Assembly: GCF_004135625.1 (NCBI RefSeq) | Contig: NZ_SDPV01000001.1 | Location: 556,501 to 620,500, forward strand | DNA length: 64,000 nucleotides | Source of the DNA: Pelagerythrobacter rhizovicinus | GTDB taxonomy: Bacteria; Pseudomonadota; Alphaproteobacteria; Sphingomonadales; Sphingomonadaceae | Direction of reading: 5' to 3' | Shown here: piece after piece, positions 9,842 to 17,704 of the stretch | How positions within the stretch are numbered: the stretch's first letter is position 1 | How the letters are laid out: each line of letters opens with the position of its first letter | The notes under the pieces: generated by a model | What the model saw: the letters and a program-made list of their open reading frames with translations, nothing else | Told to the model about the DNA's origin: nothing | The model's database searches: none | Translations under genes and position numbers: made by a program

Positions 9842-11662
9842 ATGGCAGACCAGACGCCCCTCGACCGCTTCAAGCAGGCGCTGACCGGAACGGCGCGTGC
9901 CCTTGCGCGCGAGCCGGAGGTCGAAGTCGCCTGGAGCGCGGACGCGCCCGCGGCCAGCGGCAAGAACTTCCGCGTCCCGCTCCCCGGTCGCACCCTGCCG
10001 CCGGAGCAGGCCAGCGAGGCGCGCGGCTTCGCCGACAGCTTCGCGCTCAAGCTGCGCCATCACAATACCGCGCTGCACGCGCGCGGCGCGCCGTCGGAGC
10101 CGGTGGCGCGGGCGTGTTACGACATGGCCGAGCAAGTCCGCTACGAAGCGCTTGGTGCGAACAATTTCAGCGGCATACGCGAGAACCTTGACGCGGCGGT
10201 GGAGCTGCGGACTGCCAGCGATCCGATCGCGCGGGCGCAGAGCGAGAGCGACGTTCCGCTGCAGACCGCGCTCGGCCTGATCCTGCGCGAACGGCTGACC
10301 GGTGCGCCCATCCCCGAACGTGCGCGCGCCGGCGTTGAGATGGTCCGCGAATTCATCGAGGCGCGCGCCGAGCCCGACCTGGAGGCGCTCGCGCTCTCGC
10401 TCGACGACCAGAAGGCTTTCCAGTCGCTTGCGCTCGACATGTTGCGCCATCTCGAGCTCACTCGGCCCGAGGAGAACGAGAGCGGTGACAACGAGGAGGG
10501 GGACGAGGAAGACGGCCTCGACCAGGACGAGGATCAGGACGAAGGCGAGGACAGCGGCGAGGCCGAGCCGCAGACGACCGAGATCGCAGGCGAGCCGAGC
10601 GAGGGCGAAGGCGACGGCGAAACCGATGGCGACACCGAGTCGAGCGAGGAAATGGCCGACGGAGAGCCGTCGGAAGAAGGCGACGAGGGCATGCTCCCCG
10701 TCCGCCCGAACCGGCCGTGGACCGACATCCCGAACGACTTCGAATATACCTACTTCACCGACAAGTTTGACGAGATCGTGGAAGCCGGCGAGCTGTGCGA
10801 CGCCGAGGAGCTCGACCGCCTCCGCGCCTATCTCGACAGCCAGCTCGCCGGGCTGCAGTCGGTCGTCACCAAGCTCGCCAATCGCCTCCAGCGGCGCCTG
10901 ATGGCGCAGCAGAACCGGAGCTGGGATTTCGACCAGGAAGAAGGCCTGCTCGATGCCGCGCGCCTCGCACGCGTCGTCATCAGCCCGGGCCATTCGTTGA
11001 GCTACAAGGTCGAGCGCGACACCGAGTTCAAGGATACCGTCGTCACCCTTTTGATCGACAACTCCGGCTCGATGCGCGGGCGGCCGATCTCGATCGCGGC
11101 GATCAGTGCCGACATTCTCGCGCGCACGCTCGAGCGGTGCGGGGTCAAGACCGAGATACTCGGCTTCACCACCCGCGCATGGAAGGGCGGGCAGAGCCGC
11201 GAAGCCTGGCTAGCCGACGGCAAGCCGCCGCATCCGGGCCGCCTCAACGACCTGCGCCACATCGTCTACAAGCAGGCCGACGAGCCCTGGCGCCGCGCGC
11301 GCCGCAATCTGGGCCTGATGATGCGCGAGGGGCTGCTGAAGGAGAACATCGACGGCGAGGCCCTGCTCTGGGCGCACCAGCGCCTGCTCGGCCGCTCGGA
11401 GGATCGCCGCATCCTGATGGTGATCTCGGACGGCGCGCCGGTCGACGATTCGACCCTGAGCGTGAACAGCGCCGGCTATCTCGAGAGCCACCTCCGCCGC
11501 GTGATCGACTGGATCGAGAAGCAGTCCCCGGTCCAGCTCGTCGCCATCGGCATCGGCCATGACGTCACCCGCTACTACAAGCGCGCGGTGACGATCATGG
11601 ACGTAGAGCAACTGGGCGGCACCATCATCGAGCAGCTCGCGGGCCTGTTCGAGGCGGAGTGA
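9842..11662 (+). CDS. cobT: Cobaltochelatase CobT-like VWA protein
   Basis: CobT partners the AAA+ protein CobS and CobN in ATP-dependent cobalt insertion into hydrogenobyrinate diamide. The 606-residue protein shows the family layout. The N-terminal CobT domain begins [23 protein letters not shown] very acidic linker follows (about residues 200-286, many Asp/Glu with Gly/Ser). A C-terminal VWA domain has a MIDAS motif DNSGSM at about residues 406-411. No cobS or cobN is in the window. In many alphaproteobacteria cobT sits apart from cobN, so this does not exclude the function. It ends seven bases before a nitroreductase gene. Confidence 0.9.
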   Translation: MADQTPLDRFKQALTGTARALAREPEVEVAWSADAPAASGKNFRVPLPGRTLPPEQASEARGFADSFALKLRHHNTALHARGAPSEPVARACYDMAEQVRYEALGANNFSGIRENLDAAVELRTASDPIARAQSESDVPLQTALGLILRERLTGAPIPERARAGVEMVREFIEARAEPDLEALALSLDDQKAFQSLALDMLRHLELTRPEENESGDNEEGDEEDGLDQDEDQDEGEDSGEAEPQTTEIAGEPSEGEGDGETDGDTESSEEMADGEPSEEGDEGMLPVRPNRPWTDIPNDFEYTYFTDKFDEIVEAGELCDAEELDRLRAYLDSQLAGLQSVVTKLANRLQRRLMAQQNRSWDFDQEEGLLDAARLARVVISPGHSLSYKVERDTEFKDTVVTLLIDNSGSMRGRPISIAAISADILARTLERCGVKTEILGFTTRAWKGGQSREAWLADGKPPHPGRLNDLRHIVYKQADEPWRRARRNLGLMMREGLLKENIDGEALLWAHQRLLGRSEDRRILMVISDGAPVDDSTLSVNSAGYLESHLRRVIDWIEKQSPVQLVAIGIGHDVTRYYKRAVTIMDVEQLGGTIIEQLAGLFEAE

Positions 11663-11669
11663 TCGGGTA

Positions 11670-12347
11670 GTGAACGTCTCCGAAGCAGTCGCCACCCGCC
11701 GCTCGATCCGCGCCTTTCTCGACACGCCCGTGGATCGCGCCGTCCTCGAGCGCGTGCTGGAGAAGGCGCAGCGGGCACCCTCCGGGGGAAACACGCAGCC
11801 GTGGCACGGGCTCGTCCTCACCGGCGAGCCGCTGGAGCGCCTGTTCGCGCGGATCGCCGAGGAATTTCCCAAGGGCCGCGCGGCGCATGCACCCGAGTAT
11901 CATATCTACCCGCCGGAGCTCGACGGCGCCTACGAACAGCGGCGCTTCGGTGTGGGCGAGGACATGTACGGCGCCCTCGGGGTCGCGCGGGAGGACAAGG
12001 CGCAGCGGCTCGCCTGGTTCGCCAACAACTTCCGCGCGTTCGGCGCGCCGGTGCTGATGCTGGTCCACACGCCGAAATACATGGGCCCGCCGCAGTGGTC
12101 GGACATCGGCATGTGGCTGCAGACGATCATGCTCCTCCTGCGCGAGGAAGGGCTCGATTCCTGCTCGCAGGAGGCCTGGGCGGTCTATTCGCCGCAGATC
12201 CGCCAGGTGGTCGATATACCGGAGGATCACACCTTCTTCTGCGGCCTCGCGATCGGCTGGCGCGACCCGGAGGCGCCGGTGAACGGCTTCCCCGTCGCCC
12301 GCGCCCCGCTCGACGAAGCGATCCGCTGGCAGGGTTTCGACGCTTGA
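11670..12347 (+). CDS. Nitroreductase family protein
   Basis: A 225-residue FMN-dependent nitroreductase-fold protein: NVSEAVATRRSIRAFLDTPV at the start, the FMN-binding RAPSGGNTQPWH, then MWLQTIMLLLREEGLDSC and a C-terminal GLAIGWRDPEAPVN. Such enzymes reduce nitro groups, quinones or related substrates with NAD(P)H; the natural substrate here cannot be told. It starts with GTG at 11670, seven bases after the cobT stop, so cotranscription is likely. Members close to cobT are sometimes compared with BluB, but the sequence looks like an ordinary nitroreductase. Confidence 0.9.
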   Translation: MNVSEAVATRRSIRAFLDTPVDRAVLERVLEKAQRAPSGGNTQPWHGLVLTGEPLERLFARIAEEFPKGRAAHAPEYHIYPPELDGAYEQRRFGVGEDMYGALGVAREDKAQRLAWFANNFRAFGAPVLMLVHTPKYMGPPQWSDIGMWLQTIMLLLREEGLDSCSQEAWAVYSPQIRQVVDIPEDHTFFCGLAIGWRDPEAPVNGFPVARAPLDEAIRWQGFDA

Positions 12348-12379
12348 CCGCAAGCCCGCGCGCGGGCCAAGGCTTGCGG
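12348..12379 (+). terminator. Hairpin between nitroreductase and cysS
   Basis: A perfect 9-bp inverted repeat CCGCAAGCC/GGCTTGCGG begins right after the nitroreductase stop and ends two bases before the cysS ATG. With no T-run it may be a transcript-end stem or a structure sequestering the cysS start region. Confidence 0.4.
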
Positions 12380-12381
12380 CG

Positions 12382-13830
12382 ATGACCGGCGCGCCACTTC
12401 AGCTCTTCAACAGCCTCACCCGCCAGCTCGAGACTTTCGAGCCCGTCCATCCCGGCGAGGCGCGGGTCTATTCCTGCGGGCCGACCGTCTACAACTACCC
12501 GCACATCGGCAACATGCGCGCCTACGTCTTCGCCGACGTGCTCGGCCGGACGCTGAGCTGGAAGGGCTACGCGCTCACCCATGTCGTCAACATCACCGAC
12601 GTCGGGCACTTGACCGACGACGCCGACGCGGGCGAGGACAAGCTGGAGAAGGCCGCGGCCGAAAAGGCGCAGTCGATCTGGGACATCGCGAAGCACTACA
12701 CCGAGGCCTACTGGGCCGACGTCAAGGCGCTCAATATTCGCGAGCCGGCGCACTGGTCGATCGCCACGGACTATGTCCCGCAGATGATCGAATTCGCGAA
12801 GTCGATCGCGGACAAGCATTGCTACGAGCTCGACAGCGGCCTCTACTTCGACGTCTCGACGGTCGCCGACTACGGCCGGCTGGCCCGCGCAAAGACCGAG
12901 GAGGGGGAAAGCCGGATCGAGGCGGTCGAAGGCAAGCGCAACGCCGCCGACTTCGCCATCTGGCGCAAGACCCCGCCGGGCGAGACGCGCCAGATGGAAT
13001 GGGACAGCCCCTGGGGTCGCGGCGCCCCCGGCTGGCATCTCGAATGCTCGGTCATGGGCGAGGCGCTGCTCGGCTTCCCGTTCGACATTCACACCGGCGG
13101 CATCGACCACCGCGAGATCCACCATCCGAACGAGATCGCCCAGAACCAGGCGCGCTGCTGCACCAACGGGCTCGACGATCCGCTCGCGAGCGGCGCGCGC
13201 ATCTGGATGCACAACAACTTCCTGGTCGAACGCTCTGGAAAGATGAGCAAGAGTGCCGGCGAGTTCCTGCGCCTGCCGCTGCTGGTGGAGAAAGGATACC
13301 ACCCGCTCGCCTACCGCCTGATGTGCCTCCAGGCGCACTACCGCAGCGAGCTGGAGTTCTCGTGGGACGGCCTCGGCGCCGCGCTGACACGCCTCAAGCG
13401 CATGGTGCTGGCCGCCGAACGCTTCGCCGACGCGGAGGAAGGCGGCGATCCGCGCCACCCGCGCCTTGCGCCGTTCCTCGACCGGTTCGACGCCGCCATG
13501 TCCGACGATCTCAACACGCCCCTCGCGCTGACCGCGTTCGAGGAGGCGCTGGCGGCGAAGAAGATCGATCCGGCCGCGCGGCGAGCGGCGATCGCGGAGA
13601 TGGACTCGGTGCTCGGCCTCGGCCTGCTCGAGCTCACTCGGGCCGACCTGCGGCTGCGCCCGAAGAACGCCGAACTCGACGAAGACGATGTCGAAGACGC
13701 CCTCGAGCGCCGCCGCGACGCCCGCGAAGCGCGCGACTTCTCGCGCTCCGACGCGATCCGCGAGGAGCTGGCAGCAAAGGGCGTGGAGGTGATGGACGGC
13801 GACCCGCTGGGCTGGGAATGGAAGCTCTGA
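12382..13830 (+). CDS. cysS: Cysteinyl-tRNA synthetase
   Basis: Class I aminoacyl-tRNA synthetase charging tRNA-Cys. The 482-residue protein has the zinc cysteine at Cys32 in YSCGPTVYNY, the HIGH-equivalent PHIGN at 40-44, the zinc/substrate segment WHLECSVM, the GGIDHREIHHPNE loop and KMSKS at 287-291. Length and all landmarks are normal. The start ATG lies two bases after a hairpin. The last ten coding bases belong to a 24-bp tandem duplication that extends past the stop. Confidence 0.98.
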   Translation: MTGAPLQLFNSLTRQLETFEPVHPGEARVYSCGPTVYNYPHIGNMRAYVFADVLGRTLSWKGYALTHVVNITDVGHLTDDADAGEDKLEKAAAEKAQSIWDIAKHYTEAYWADVKALNIREPAHWSIATDYVPQMIEFAKSIADKHCYELDSGLYFDVSTVADYGRLARAKTEEGESRIEAVEGKRNAADFAIWRKTPPGETRQMEWDSPWGRGAPGWHLECSVMGEALLGFPFDIHTGGIDHREIHHPNEIAQNQARCCTNGLDDPLASGARIWMHNNFLVERSGKMSKSAGEFLRLPLLVEKGYHPLAYRLMCLQAHYRSELEFSWDGLGAALTRLKRMVLAAERFADAEEGGDPRHPRLAPFLDRFDAAMSDDLNTPLALTAFEEALAAKKIDPAARRAAIAEMDSVLGLGLLELTRADLRLRPKNAELDEDDVEDALERRRDAREARDFSRSDAIREELAAKGVEVMDGDPLGWEWKL

Positions 13831-13868
13831 GGGAGGGCCCCTCCGAAGCTCTGAGGGAAGGCCCCTCC
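13821..13868 (+). repeat. 24-bp tandem duplication across the cysS stop codon
   Basis: Two adjacent 24-bp copies (13821-13844, 13845-13868) of GAAGCTCTGAGGGAGGGCCC plus CTCC, with one mismatch. The first includes the final cysS codons and stop, the second reproduces them downstream. The second copy runs into the outer arm of the family C repeat. Confidence 0.9.
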
Positions 13869-14000
13869 GTCAGCCGCTTGCGCGGCTGCCACCTCCCCAA
13901 CGCAAGTCGTTGGGGAGGATCAATCCAGACCGCCGCCAATCCTCCCCATCGTCTTGCGATGGGGAGGGGGACCGCTCGCGCAGCGAGCGGTGGAGGGGCC
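13860..14000. repeat. Family C compound palindrome, upstream of the DUF559 gene
   Basis: About 141 bp bounded by the 9-bp inverted ends GGCCCCTCC and GGAGGGGCC. Inside are side hairpins (GCCGCTTGCGCGGC, CCGCTCGCGCAGCGAGCGG) and two large stems, CCTCCCCAACG/CGTTGGGGAGG and CCTCCCCATCG/CGATGGGGAGG. The right end supplies the GGAGGGG that serves as ribosome site for the DUF559 gene. Confidence 0.9.
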
Positions 14001-14002
14001 TC

Positions 14003-14503
14003 TTGAGCCGCCCCGCCAAGCCCACGCGCACCGTAAAACATGCCAAGCGCCTGCGCCGCGAAATGTCGCCGCCGGAGATACTGCTGTGGCAACAGCTACG
14101 CGGCGGACCGCGCGGAATCCGCTTCCGCAAACAACACCCCGCCGGCCCCTATGTGCTCGATTTCTTCTGTGCGCGGGCCAATCTCGCGATCGAGATAGAT
14201 GGTCTCGCGCATGACATGGGCGATCGGTCGGCTCGCGATGGAGAGCGCGATGCCTGGCTGCGCCAGCGCCGCGTCGAAACGCTTCGCATTCTGGCAAGCG
14301 ACGTGCTTGCTGATGCGGTGGAGGTCGCCGAGGGGATCCTGGCATTGGCGAAGGAGCGATTGTTGACGATGGGGAAGAGGGCCCCTCCGTCATCGCTTCG
14401 CGATGCCACCTCCCCATCGACTTGCGATGGGGAGGGGGACCACGAGACGCGAAGCAGCTCGTGGTGGAGGGGCCGCAGAGGTGTGATAGGGAGAACCCAA
14501 TGA
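14003..14503 (+). CDS. DUF559 domain protein (Vsr-like endonuclease fold)
   Basis: A 166-residue reading with the DUF559 domain at about 10-120: AKRLRREMSPPEILLWQQLR, FRKQHPAGPYVLDFFC and AIEIDG. The Asp52 and Glu64 (LDFF...EIDG) positions fit a PD-(D/E)xK-type nuclease core like Vsr; activity is not established for the family. The TTG at 14003 was chosen because GGAGGGG ends three bases upstream and the family normally starts near here; an ATG at 13910 would read through the repeat. Residues from about 126 onward are encoded by another palindromic repeat, so the C-terminal tail is probably not a family feature. The stop overlaps the next gene by four bases. Confidence 0.75.
   Translation: MSRPAKPTRTVKHAKRLRREMSPPEILLWQQLRGGPRGIRFRKQHPAGPYVLDFFCARANLAIEIDGLAHDMGDRSARDGERDAWLRQRRVETLRILASDVLADAVEVAEGILALAKERLLTMGKRAPPSSLRDATSPSTCDGEGDHETRSSSWWRGRRGVIGRTQ
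14380..14474. repeat. Family C single unit overlapping the DUF559 3' end
   Basis: A 95-bp unit with the same outer 9-bp ends GGCCCCTCC/GGAGGGGCC, side hairpins TCGCTTCGCGA and CACGAG...CTCGTG, and a central stem CCTCCCCATCG/CGATGGGGAGG. It is read as the last 40 or so codons of the DUF559 gene and ends 25 bases before the 2-hydroxyacid dehydrogenase start. Confidence 0.9.
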
Positions 14504-15438
14504 CCGTCGCCGTTCTTTCCGGCCTGATTCGGCCGCTGGTGGAGGCGCAGTTGCCCGCGGGCATCGAGCCGCGCTGGTACACGTCGATCGAGGAACTGCA
14601 CGCGCTTGCGCCCGAGGCGGAGATCGGGTGGTTCGATCTCGATGCGAAGGACCCGATGGCCGAGGCGGTGCGGCGGGCGGAGAGGCTGCGCTGGCTCAAT
14701 TCGATCTACGCCGGGCTCGATTTCCTGCCGCTCGATCTGCTGCAGCAGCGCGGGGTGACGATCACCAACGGCGCCGGGATCAACGCCATCACCATCGCCG
14801 AGTATGTCGTGATGGGCATGCTGACGATGGCCAAGGGCTATCGCGAAGTCGTCCGCGCGCAGGAGCGGCATGAGTGGCTGACCGACTCCCCGGGCAAGCG
14901 CGAGCTCGCCGGCAGCAAGGCGCTGCTGCTCGGCTATGGCGCCATCGGCAAGCTCATCAAGCCGCGGCTGGAGGCGTTCGAGGTCGAGGTCTCGGTCGTG
15001 CGCCGCTCGGGCGGAGAGGGCGTGCTCAGGCCGCACGAGTGGCGCGCGCGGCTCGGCGAGTTCGACTGGGTCATCCTCGCCGTTCCCGCCACGCCCGAGA
15101 CCGACGCGATGATCGGCGCGGAGGAACTGGCGGCGATGAAAGAAGACGCGGTGCTGGTGAACATCGCCCGCGGCGCGGTGGTGGATCAGGACGCGCTCGT
15201 CGCCGCGCTGGAGGACAAGCGCATCGGCGGCGCCTTCCTCGACGTCACGACGCCCGAGCCGCTGCCGGCCGAGCACAAGCTGTGGTCGCTCGACAACGCG
15301 CATGTCACCATGCACCTCTCCGGCCGGGCGCAGAGCAAGATGTTCGTCCGCTCGGCCGAGCGTTTTGTGGCCAACTGCCGCCGCTACGTCGCCGGCGAAC
15401 CGCTCGAACCAATCTTCGACCCCGCGCGCGGATACTGA
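14500..15438 (+). CDS. D-isomer specific 2-hydroxyacid dehydrogenase
   Basis: A 312-residue NAD(P)-dependent dehydrogenase. The Rossmann motif is LLGYGAIGK (about 145-153). The catalytic set is Arg in NIARGAVVD, Glu in TTPEPLP and His in TMHLSGRA. The family interconverts 2-oxo acids and D-2-hydroxy acids; the exact substrate is not evident. It starts at ATG 14500 with AGGGAG upstream. It is followed after 48 bases by an aldehyde dehydrogenase on the same strand, so the two may act in one oxidation route, which is inference. Confidence 0.9.
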   Translation: MTVAVLSGLIRPLVEAQLPAGIEPRWYTSIEELHALAPEAEIGWFDLDAKDPMAEAVRRAERLRWLNSIYAGLDFLPLDLLQQRGVTITNGAGINAITIAEYVVMGMLTMAKGYREVVRAQERHEWLTDSPGKRELAGSKALLLGYGAIGKLIKPRLEAFEVEVSVVRRSGGEGVLRPHEWRARLGEFDWVILAVPATPETDAMIGAEELAAMKEDAVLVNIARGAVVDQDALVAALEDKRIGGAFLDVTTPEPLPAEHKLWSLDNAHVTMHLSGRAQSKMFVRSAERFVANCRRYVAGEPLEPIFDPARGY

Positions 15439-15486
15439 CCGCGGACCCATAGGCCGCGGCAGGGATTGATCGGGCAGGAGGATCCC

Positions 15487-16932
15487 ATGCCCCAGCTCAA
15501 GGACACTTACCCGCTCTACCTCAACAACCGGCCGGCGCAGCCCAACACCGATCTCGAGGTGACGGACAAGTACACCGGCAAGATCGCCTTCCGCACCGCG
15601 CTCGCCACGCCCGACGTGATCGAGGAGGCGATTGCCGGGACCACGCGCGCCGCGGAGCCGATGGTGCGGCTCGCGAGCTACGAGAGACAGGCCGTGCTCC
15701 AGCATTGCGTCGAGCGGTTCCGCGAGCGGTTCGACGAGCTCGCCTATGCGCTGTGCGTCGAGGCGGGCAAGCCGATCAACGATGCCGAGGGCGAGGTCAC
15801 CCGTCTGATCGACACTTTCCGCATCGCGGCGGAGGAGGCGGTCAGGAACTACGGCGAGATCCAGCCGCTCGACATCTCGGCGCGGGCGAAAGGCTACATC
15901 GGCATGTGGAAGCGCGTGCCGATCGGGCCGTGCAGCTTCATCTCGCCGTTCAACTTCCCGCTCAATCTCGCCGCGCACAAGATCGCCCCGGCGATCGCCA
16001 TGGGCTGCCCGTTCGTGATGAAGCCCGCCAGCCTCACGCCGCTCGGGGCGCTGATCATCGGCGATGTGCTCGCCGAGTGTGACATCCTTCCCGAAGGCGC
16101 CTTCTCGATCCTGCCCGCGCGCCGCGACGGGGCCGACCTGTTCACCACCGACGAACGGCTCAAGCTGCTGAGCTTCACCGGTTCGGACGAGGTCGGCTGG
16201 GCGCTCAAGGCGAGGGCGGGCAAGAAGAAGGTCGTGCTCGAACTCGGCGGCAACGCGGCGGTGATCGTGGACCGCGATGCCGACCTCGCCCATGCGCTCG
16301 AGCGGATCGTGTTCGGCGCGTTCTACCAGTCCGGCCAGAGCTGCATCGGCGTGCAGCGGATCCTGATCCATGATGACATCTACGACCGGTTCAAGGCGAT
16401 GCTGGTCGAGAAGACCAAGGGGCTCGTCGCCGGCGACCCGAAGGACCGCAAGACCTTCATCGGCCCGATGATCTCGGAGAAGGAGGCAAGCCGCCTCAAG
16501 CGCTGGATCGACGACGCGATCGACGCCGGCGCCACCGTGCTGTGCGGCGGCGGGTGCGAGGGCAACATGCTCGAGGCCACGCTGCTGGAGAACGTCCCCG
16601 AAGACTGCGACGCCAACCGGCAGGAGGCCTTCGGCCCGCTCGCCAATCTCTCCAGCTTCACCGACTTCGGCGAGGCGCTCGCCCGGGTCAACGACTCGCG
16701 CTTCGGCCTCCAGGCCGGGGTCTTCACCCGCGACATCCACAAGGTGCTCGACGCCTGGGACCGGCTCGAGGTCGGCGGAGTGATCGTCAACGACGTCCCC
16801 AGCTACCGGGTCGACAACATGCCCTACGGCGGGCTCAAGGACTCCGGCCTCGGGCGCGAGGGCATTCGCTTCTCGATGGAGGACATGAGCGAGATCCGGA
16901 ACCTCGTCATCCGGCGGGAGAGCGCGGGTTAG
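15487..16932 (+). CDS. NAD(P)-dependent aldehyde dehydrogenase family protein
   Basis: A 481-residue aldehyde dehydrogenase oxidising an aldehyde to the acid. Landmarks are the substrate/NAD segment ISPFNFPLNL, MKPASLTP, SFTGSDEVG, the general base Glu in LELGGNA, the catalytic Cys in QSGQSCIGVQR and a C-terminal YGGLKDSGLGREG. It resembles the succinate-semialdehyde/lactaldehyde-type branch, but the substrate cannot be fixed. The start follows CAGGAGGATCCC, a strong ribosome site. A 15-bp inverted repeat begins on the stop codon. Confidence 0.93.
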   Translation: MPQLKDTYPLYLNNRPAQPNTDLEVTDKYTGKIAFRTALATPDVIEEAIAGTTRAAEPMVRLASYERQAVLQHCVERFRERFDELAYALCVEAGKPINDAEGEVTRLIDTFRIAAEEAVRNYGEIQPLDISARAKGYIGMWKRVPIGPCSFISPFNFPLNLAAHKIAPAIAMGCPFVMKPASLTPLGALIIGDVLAECDILPEGAFSILPARRDGADLFTTDERLKLLSFTGSDEVGWALKARAGKKKVVLELGGNAAVIVDRDADLAHALERIVFGAFYQSGQSCIGVQRILIHDDIYDRFKAMLVEKTKGLVAGDPKDRKTFIGPMISEKEASRLKRWIDDAIDAGATVLCGGGCEGNMLEATLLENVPEDCDANRQEAFGPLANLSSFTDFGEALARVNDSRFGLQAGVFTRDIHKVLDAWDRLEVGGVIVNDVPSYRVDNMPYGGLKDSGLGREGIRFSMEDMSEIRNLVIRRESAG

Positions 16933-16980
16933 AGCGCTTTTCGACCGCTCCGGACCACCATGCCTGGTCGAAAAGCGCTC
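16932..16980 (+). terminator. 15-bp perfect inverted repeat after the aldehyde dehydrogenase
   Basis: GAGCGCTTTTCGACC at 16932-16946 is mirrored by GGTCGAAAAGCGCTC at 16966-16980 around a 19-base loop. Its position starting at the stop codon suggests a transcript terminator, but no T-run follows. Unlike families A to G it has no other copy that I can see in the window. Confidence 0.5.
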
Positions 16981-17048
16981 CGACCCTCCGGCGCGTGCGA
17001 CGCGGGCGGGAATCCAGCCCGGCCTGGGCGGCGGGGGATAGTGAATGA

Positions 17049-17387
17049 TCATGCGTCCACCAGCAGCAGGAGCTCGCACGCGACCGTCATTTGCGGCTGC
17101 GGCAGCAGGATATGATCGACCCGGGTGACCGTCGCGTCGGCGACGAGCTGGCCGAGGATGGCGAACTCGTGCTCGGGCAGGGCGGCGATGAACTGCTCAC
17201 CCGCCGCAACCGCCTCGTGCCCGTCGAAGCGCAGCGTCACCGTGTGGCGCGAGCCTTCGAAGGTCACGCTCGCCCAGGCCTTCTCGCGGTGCGTCAGCAC
17301 GGCGGCCCTGTTCTCGGCCAGTTCGAGCAGCGCCTCGCGCAGCCGGTCGGCCGTGGTGCGGCGGGGAGGGAGGGGATCACGCGGCAT
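17049..17387 (-). CDS. Hypothetical protein
   Basis: A 112-residue soluble protein of no family I recognise. It starts MPRDPLPPRRTTADRLREAL, with a central ASVTFEGSRHTVTLRFDG strand-rich part and an ending TVACELLLLVDA. No signal peptide, membrane segment or metal motif is seen. It overlaps the end of the small upstream gene by 11 bases, so the two are surely cotranscribed and divergent from the S24 regulator. The strand-rich pattern could fit a small beta-sheet domain, but no function is proposed. Confidence 0.7.
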   Translation of the reverse strand: MPRDPLPPRRTTADRLREALLELAENRAAVLTHREKAWASVTFEGSRHTVTLRFDGHEAVAAGEQFIAALPEHEFAILGQLVADATVTRVDHILLPQPQMTVACELLLLVDA

Positions 17388-17574
17388 GTGTGGTCTCCCG
17401 CCCGGCCTCGTAGCCGGCGATAAAGGCCTGAACGCGCGCCTCGGTGTCCGGGCGCGGCTCGCGGCCGTTTCTCAGGTCATACACGAAGCGTGGGTCCTTC
17501 ACGGTCAGGCGGCCGAATGTGGTCGCGGAGACGTCGTAGGCGCGGAGGAATTTCTCGATGGATCGGATCAGCAT
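17377..17574 (-). CDS. Small helical protein, possible DNA-binding adaptor
   Basis: A 65-residue protein starting MLIRSIEKFLRAYDVSATTF, with GRLTVKDPRFVYDLRNGREP and a C-terminal helix. The IEKFL...TTFGR...DP...DLRNGR pattern looks like a conserved short helix-turn-helix-like protein found in sphingomonads and relatives, as I recall; the role is unknown. The frame is open to an ATG at 17781, but the extra stretch runs antisense into the S24 gene and is not credible. It is first in the operon with the 112-residue protein and divergent from the S24 regulator. Confidence 0.65.
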   Translation of the reverse strand: MLIRSIEKFLRAYDVSATTFGRLTVKDPRFVYDLRNGREPRPDTEARVQAFIAGYEAGRETTHAA

Positions 17575-17653
17575 GGCTCTCCCCGACAGGTGATGATGGG
17601 CGACTCGGAACTCGTTGTTCCCGATTCGTTCCACCTGAAATCCTACTTGTCTA

Positions 17654-17683
17654 GGAAAAATACATCGTCTATGCGGGAAAAAT
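17654..17683. promoter_or_regulatory. Direct repeats in the divergent promoter region
   Basis: GGAAAAAT occurs at 17654-17661 and again at 17676-17683, 22 bp apart, about two helical turns, in an AT-rich patch between the small operon and the S24 regulator. Spacing and position suit an operator for that regulator, which is inference. Confidence 0.4.
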
Positions 17684-17704
17684 GTTGCGAGGATGGACAT
17701 TCGC

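Noticed and set aside
7134-9842. 902-residue minus-strand frame overlapping priA and fsa
   Set aside because: The frame is a high-GC artefact, mostly Arg/Ala/Pro-rich, in conflict with priA on its own strand in another frame.
14149-17079. 976-residue minus-strand frame
   Set aside because: It is antisense to the DUF559, 2-hydroxyacid dehydrogenase and aldehyde dehydrogenase genes, which are clear; composition is of shadow type.
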